From Nitrospina sp. (lineage in GTDB: Bacteria; Nitrospinota; Nitrospinia; Nitrospinales; VA-1), in assembly GCA_018665625.1 (NCBI GenBank), contig JABJCF010000391.1, positions 1 through 6,148 on the forward strand: a stretch of 6,148 nt of DNA, given 5' to 3'. The position numbers were made by a program, and so were the translations under genes. Below are positions 4,283 through 6,148 of this stretch, in pieces (the first letter of the stretch is position 1; each line of letters begins with the position of its first letter). Under the pieces are notes generated by a model, which did not search any database, had not been told where the DNA came from, and saw nothing but the letters and a program-made list of their open reading frames with translations.

Positions 4283-6148
4283 TTACCCATTTGGTTTCTC
4301 AGGCAAGAAAATGGACCCTCCATTCAGGAGAGGGGTCAGCGCTTTTGTGAATGTTTTAATAAAATGATCCTGATGATTCATTATTTCAGCCACATCATTA
4401 GGGCGCAAATAAAATACATTGGAAGCTGTTCCCTGGCTCGTATGAAGAACCGCTTTCTGGCATTCCATATTGGCATCGGATAAAACTTTGGCTTCCATCA
4501 TAAAAGTGCCGGGCAGATTATGCGTGGATATTTTTAGGGAACGTCCTATTGTTTTCATTTTAAGCTTAACATTTTGAAAATGTGTGTCCTCTTTGTTGCT
4601 CCCAAAAGTTCTGCCATCAAAAATATCCGATAAATTTTGTTTCTCAATAAATATTCGATGAAGATCTTCCTGGATTCGATTTTGGATAAAAAAGAAATCT
4701 CCATAGTCTATGGGCTCGCCTGAGGCATTGACCACTTTGAAAACATCGAAAACTTTGTCCTTCATAGTCTGTATATTTGCTTGCACTATATCAAGTTGGT
4801 TAAAAGCGAGGACAGCTGAAACTTTATGGAGAAAACCCTGGGTGTTTTGAGAGCATACAATCAGATCTGCCGGTTGTCCGGGATTAAACAGCATTTCTGC
4901 CATGAACGGTTTTTTGTTTTGATTGAATTTATAATATATTTCAAGTTGTGATTGCAGTTCCCGAGGTAACCGAACCATTTTAAGAAATTCAAGCTTAATG
5001 GCATTTGGCACACTTTCTCGACTCTTGTTGTGAAGGGTATACTGGTAAAATAGTTTCAGTTGTTCAATTTGCGTGGCGGACATATTCATTTTAGTCCCTC
5101 CCCGGTCTGCGTGGGTAAGTAGCACCAGCATTTTGAGTCTTTCCTTATCGTGATTGACAAGATCGAGCACCATGTCATAAGTGTCGTCGGCTTCAGGATC
5201 TAACAACATAAGGTCATACAGGGTCAGATGTTTTTCGACCAGAAAAGCAACATCTTCGACCCTTTTGGGTTTGTCACCATAACCGAGGTTTTCAAGAATT
5301 TTTGGGATTAACCTTGCTCCCACCAGTTCCTCGTTTTGGTCACCCACTTTGACACCTTTGCCGATATCGTGAAGCAATACTGCTAGTTTGAGAGCTGTCT
5401 TATCTCTTTGCGAATGGTAGAGTTCTGCTAGAAAGGGATCAGCGGTTTTCCTGAACTCCAATCCGTTCAAAACATCCAATGCCGAAAGAATATGAACGTC
5501 CGTGGGAAATTTGTGAACATAAATATCCTGTAACAGTCCGCGAAGGTTTTTAAATTCAGGGATCAAAAAGTTTTCAAGAATCTCAAACTCATGGAGTAGG
5601 CGAAGAGCTTTTGAAAAATACTTTCCGCGGATCATCCGTTTAAAACAATTTTGAATTTCAAGATTGGAAGCTTCGCCAGTAAAAATAGGGTAGGCCTGGT
5701 CGACATGTTGTTCGATGGCTCTAATCACGTCATAGGAAAGATGGTAGTTCCTCTCGGCGACCCATATAAAAACTTTAAAAAACCAAAGAGGATTGTTAGA
5801 GAATAATATCTCTGGCTCTTTTTCAAAATAGATCTGGTTTTGGGTATTTAAGGAGAAATATTCAGACAGATTTTTTATTTTTTTTGTGTCTACTGCCATG
5901 CTTTCCCAATAGAGATTGCGGCTGAATCTTTTGAGTGGATAAACGGCCTCAAAAAAGTATTCCTGAAAGAAAGCCCTTACTTCATAGCCCATTGATTGAG
6001 CTATTTTCTCTCTTACTTCATAGCTCATTACATCTCTGTGTGCTCCCTGCTGTATTGTGTGAAGGAACAATCGTACCTTGGATAGAAAATTGAATCCTTT
6101 TTGCATGCTTTTAAATGCGAGAGGGCTAATAAGGTTTTTAGCAAAAAG
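4283..6148 (-). CDS. glnD: [Protein-PII] uridylyltransferase/uridylyl-removing enzyme, C-terminal part (5' end outside window)
   Basis: GlnD senses glutamine and adds UMP to or removes it from PII proteins, setting glutamine synthetase activity and nitrogen gene expression. The frame is open to the window edge: 14 codons precede the Met at 6106, and 621 residues are visible. The first recognisable block, FLSKVRLFLHTIQQGAHRD, matches the interdomain part of GlnD, so the N-terminal nucleotidyltransferase domain lies beyond the edge; the Met at 6106 is not the start. Counting from that Met, the HD (uridylyl-removing) domain spans about 200-340 with His205, LHDIGKG (245-251, His246-Asp247), His293 and THADRGGT (331-338), all intact. 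ACT 1 is about 413-485 and ACT 2 about 522-595, sensing glutamine in the family. Their loop motifs depart from the usual D-x-PG (NTQG at 421-424 and HNLPG at 529-533). It heads an operon with the TPR gene. Confidence 0.95.
   Translation of the reverse strand, partial: LFAKNLISPLAFKSMQKGFNFLSKVRLFLHTIQQGAHRDVMSYEVREKIAQSMGYEVRAFFQEYFFEAVYPLKRFSRNLYWESMAVDTKKIKNLSEYFSLNTQNQIYFEKEPEILFSNNPLWFFKVFIWVAERNYHLSYDVIRAIEQHVDQAYPIFTGEASNLEIQNCFKRMIRGKYFSKALRLLHEFEILENFLIPEFKNLRGLLQDIYVHKFPTDVHILSALDVLNGLEFRKTADPFLAELYHSQRDKTALKLAVLLHDIGKGVKVGDQNEELVGARLIPKILENLGYGDKPKRVEDVAFLVEKHLTLYDLMLLDPEADDTYDMVLDLVNHDKERLKMLVLLTHADRGGTKMNMSATQIEQLKLFYQYTLHNKSRESVPNAIKLEFLKMVRLPRELQSQLEIYYKFNQNKKPFMAEMLFNPGQPADLIVCSQNTQGFLHKVSAVLAFNQLDIVQANIQTMKDKVFDVFKVVNASGEPIDYGDFFFIQNRIQEDLHRIFIEKQNLSDIFDGRTFGSNKEDTHFQNVKLKMKTIGRSLKISTHNLPGTFMMEAKVLSDANMECQKAVLHTSQGTASNVFYLRPNDVAEIMNHQDHFIKTFTKALTPLLNGGSIFLPEKPNG

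Noticed and set aside
1..6148. CRISPR array, insertion sequence, phage or toxin-antitoxin genes
   Set aside because: No regularly spaced repeats, transposase, integrase, terminal inverted repeats with target duplications, or paired small toxin/antitoxin frames were seen.

Overview
The window looks like ordinary chromosome of a moderately AT-rich Gram-negative bacterium. It encodes GlnD and oligoribonuclease (Orn), which are typical of Proteobacteria and allied phyla, together with a short B. subtilis-type PurB and two Sec-exported or membrane-anchored small proteins. My best guess is a Nitrospinota- or deltaproteobacteria-like lineage, from the general look of the proteins only; no search was possible.

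Layout. Positions 1-126 are an AT-rich leader with a plausible promoter and a Shine-Dalgarno sequence. Next comes a plus-strand purine operon: purB (127-1422, TTG start) and purC (1433-2146). PurC makes SAICAR and PurB cleaves it to AICAR, so the pair covers two consecutive steps of de novo purine synthesis; PurB also makes AMP from adenylosuccinate. The purS, purQ and purL genes that often follow are absent here. A small hairpin lies at the convergent end of purC and a minus-strand pair: orn (2491-3072) followed by a 92-residue Cys-rich exported or membrane-anchored protein (2204-2482). The stretch 3073-3582 has no convincing protein gene. It holds a probable orn promoter, two hairpins in the orn leader, a strong rho-independent terminator on the minus strand, and what look like remnants of dispersed palindromic repeats.

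The right part is a second minus-strand operon. The 3' two thirds or so of glnD (PII uridylyltransferase/uridylyl-removing enzyme) enters from the right edge, and its N-terminal nucleotidyltransferase domain lies outside the window. It is followed after 16 bases by a periplasmic TPR protein. The terminator at 3352-3379 would end this transcript.

The recognisable genes are housekeeping: nucleotide synthesis, end-stage RNA turnover and nitrogen signalling. I do not see a defence system, mobile element, CRISPR array, tRNA or rRNA, and I do not claim a new system. The places most worth a second look are the structured region between orn and the TPR gene and the small Cys-rich protein.
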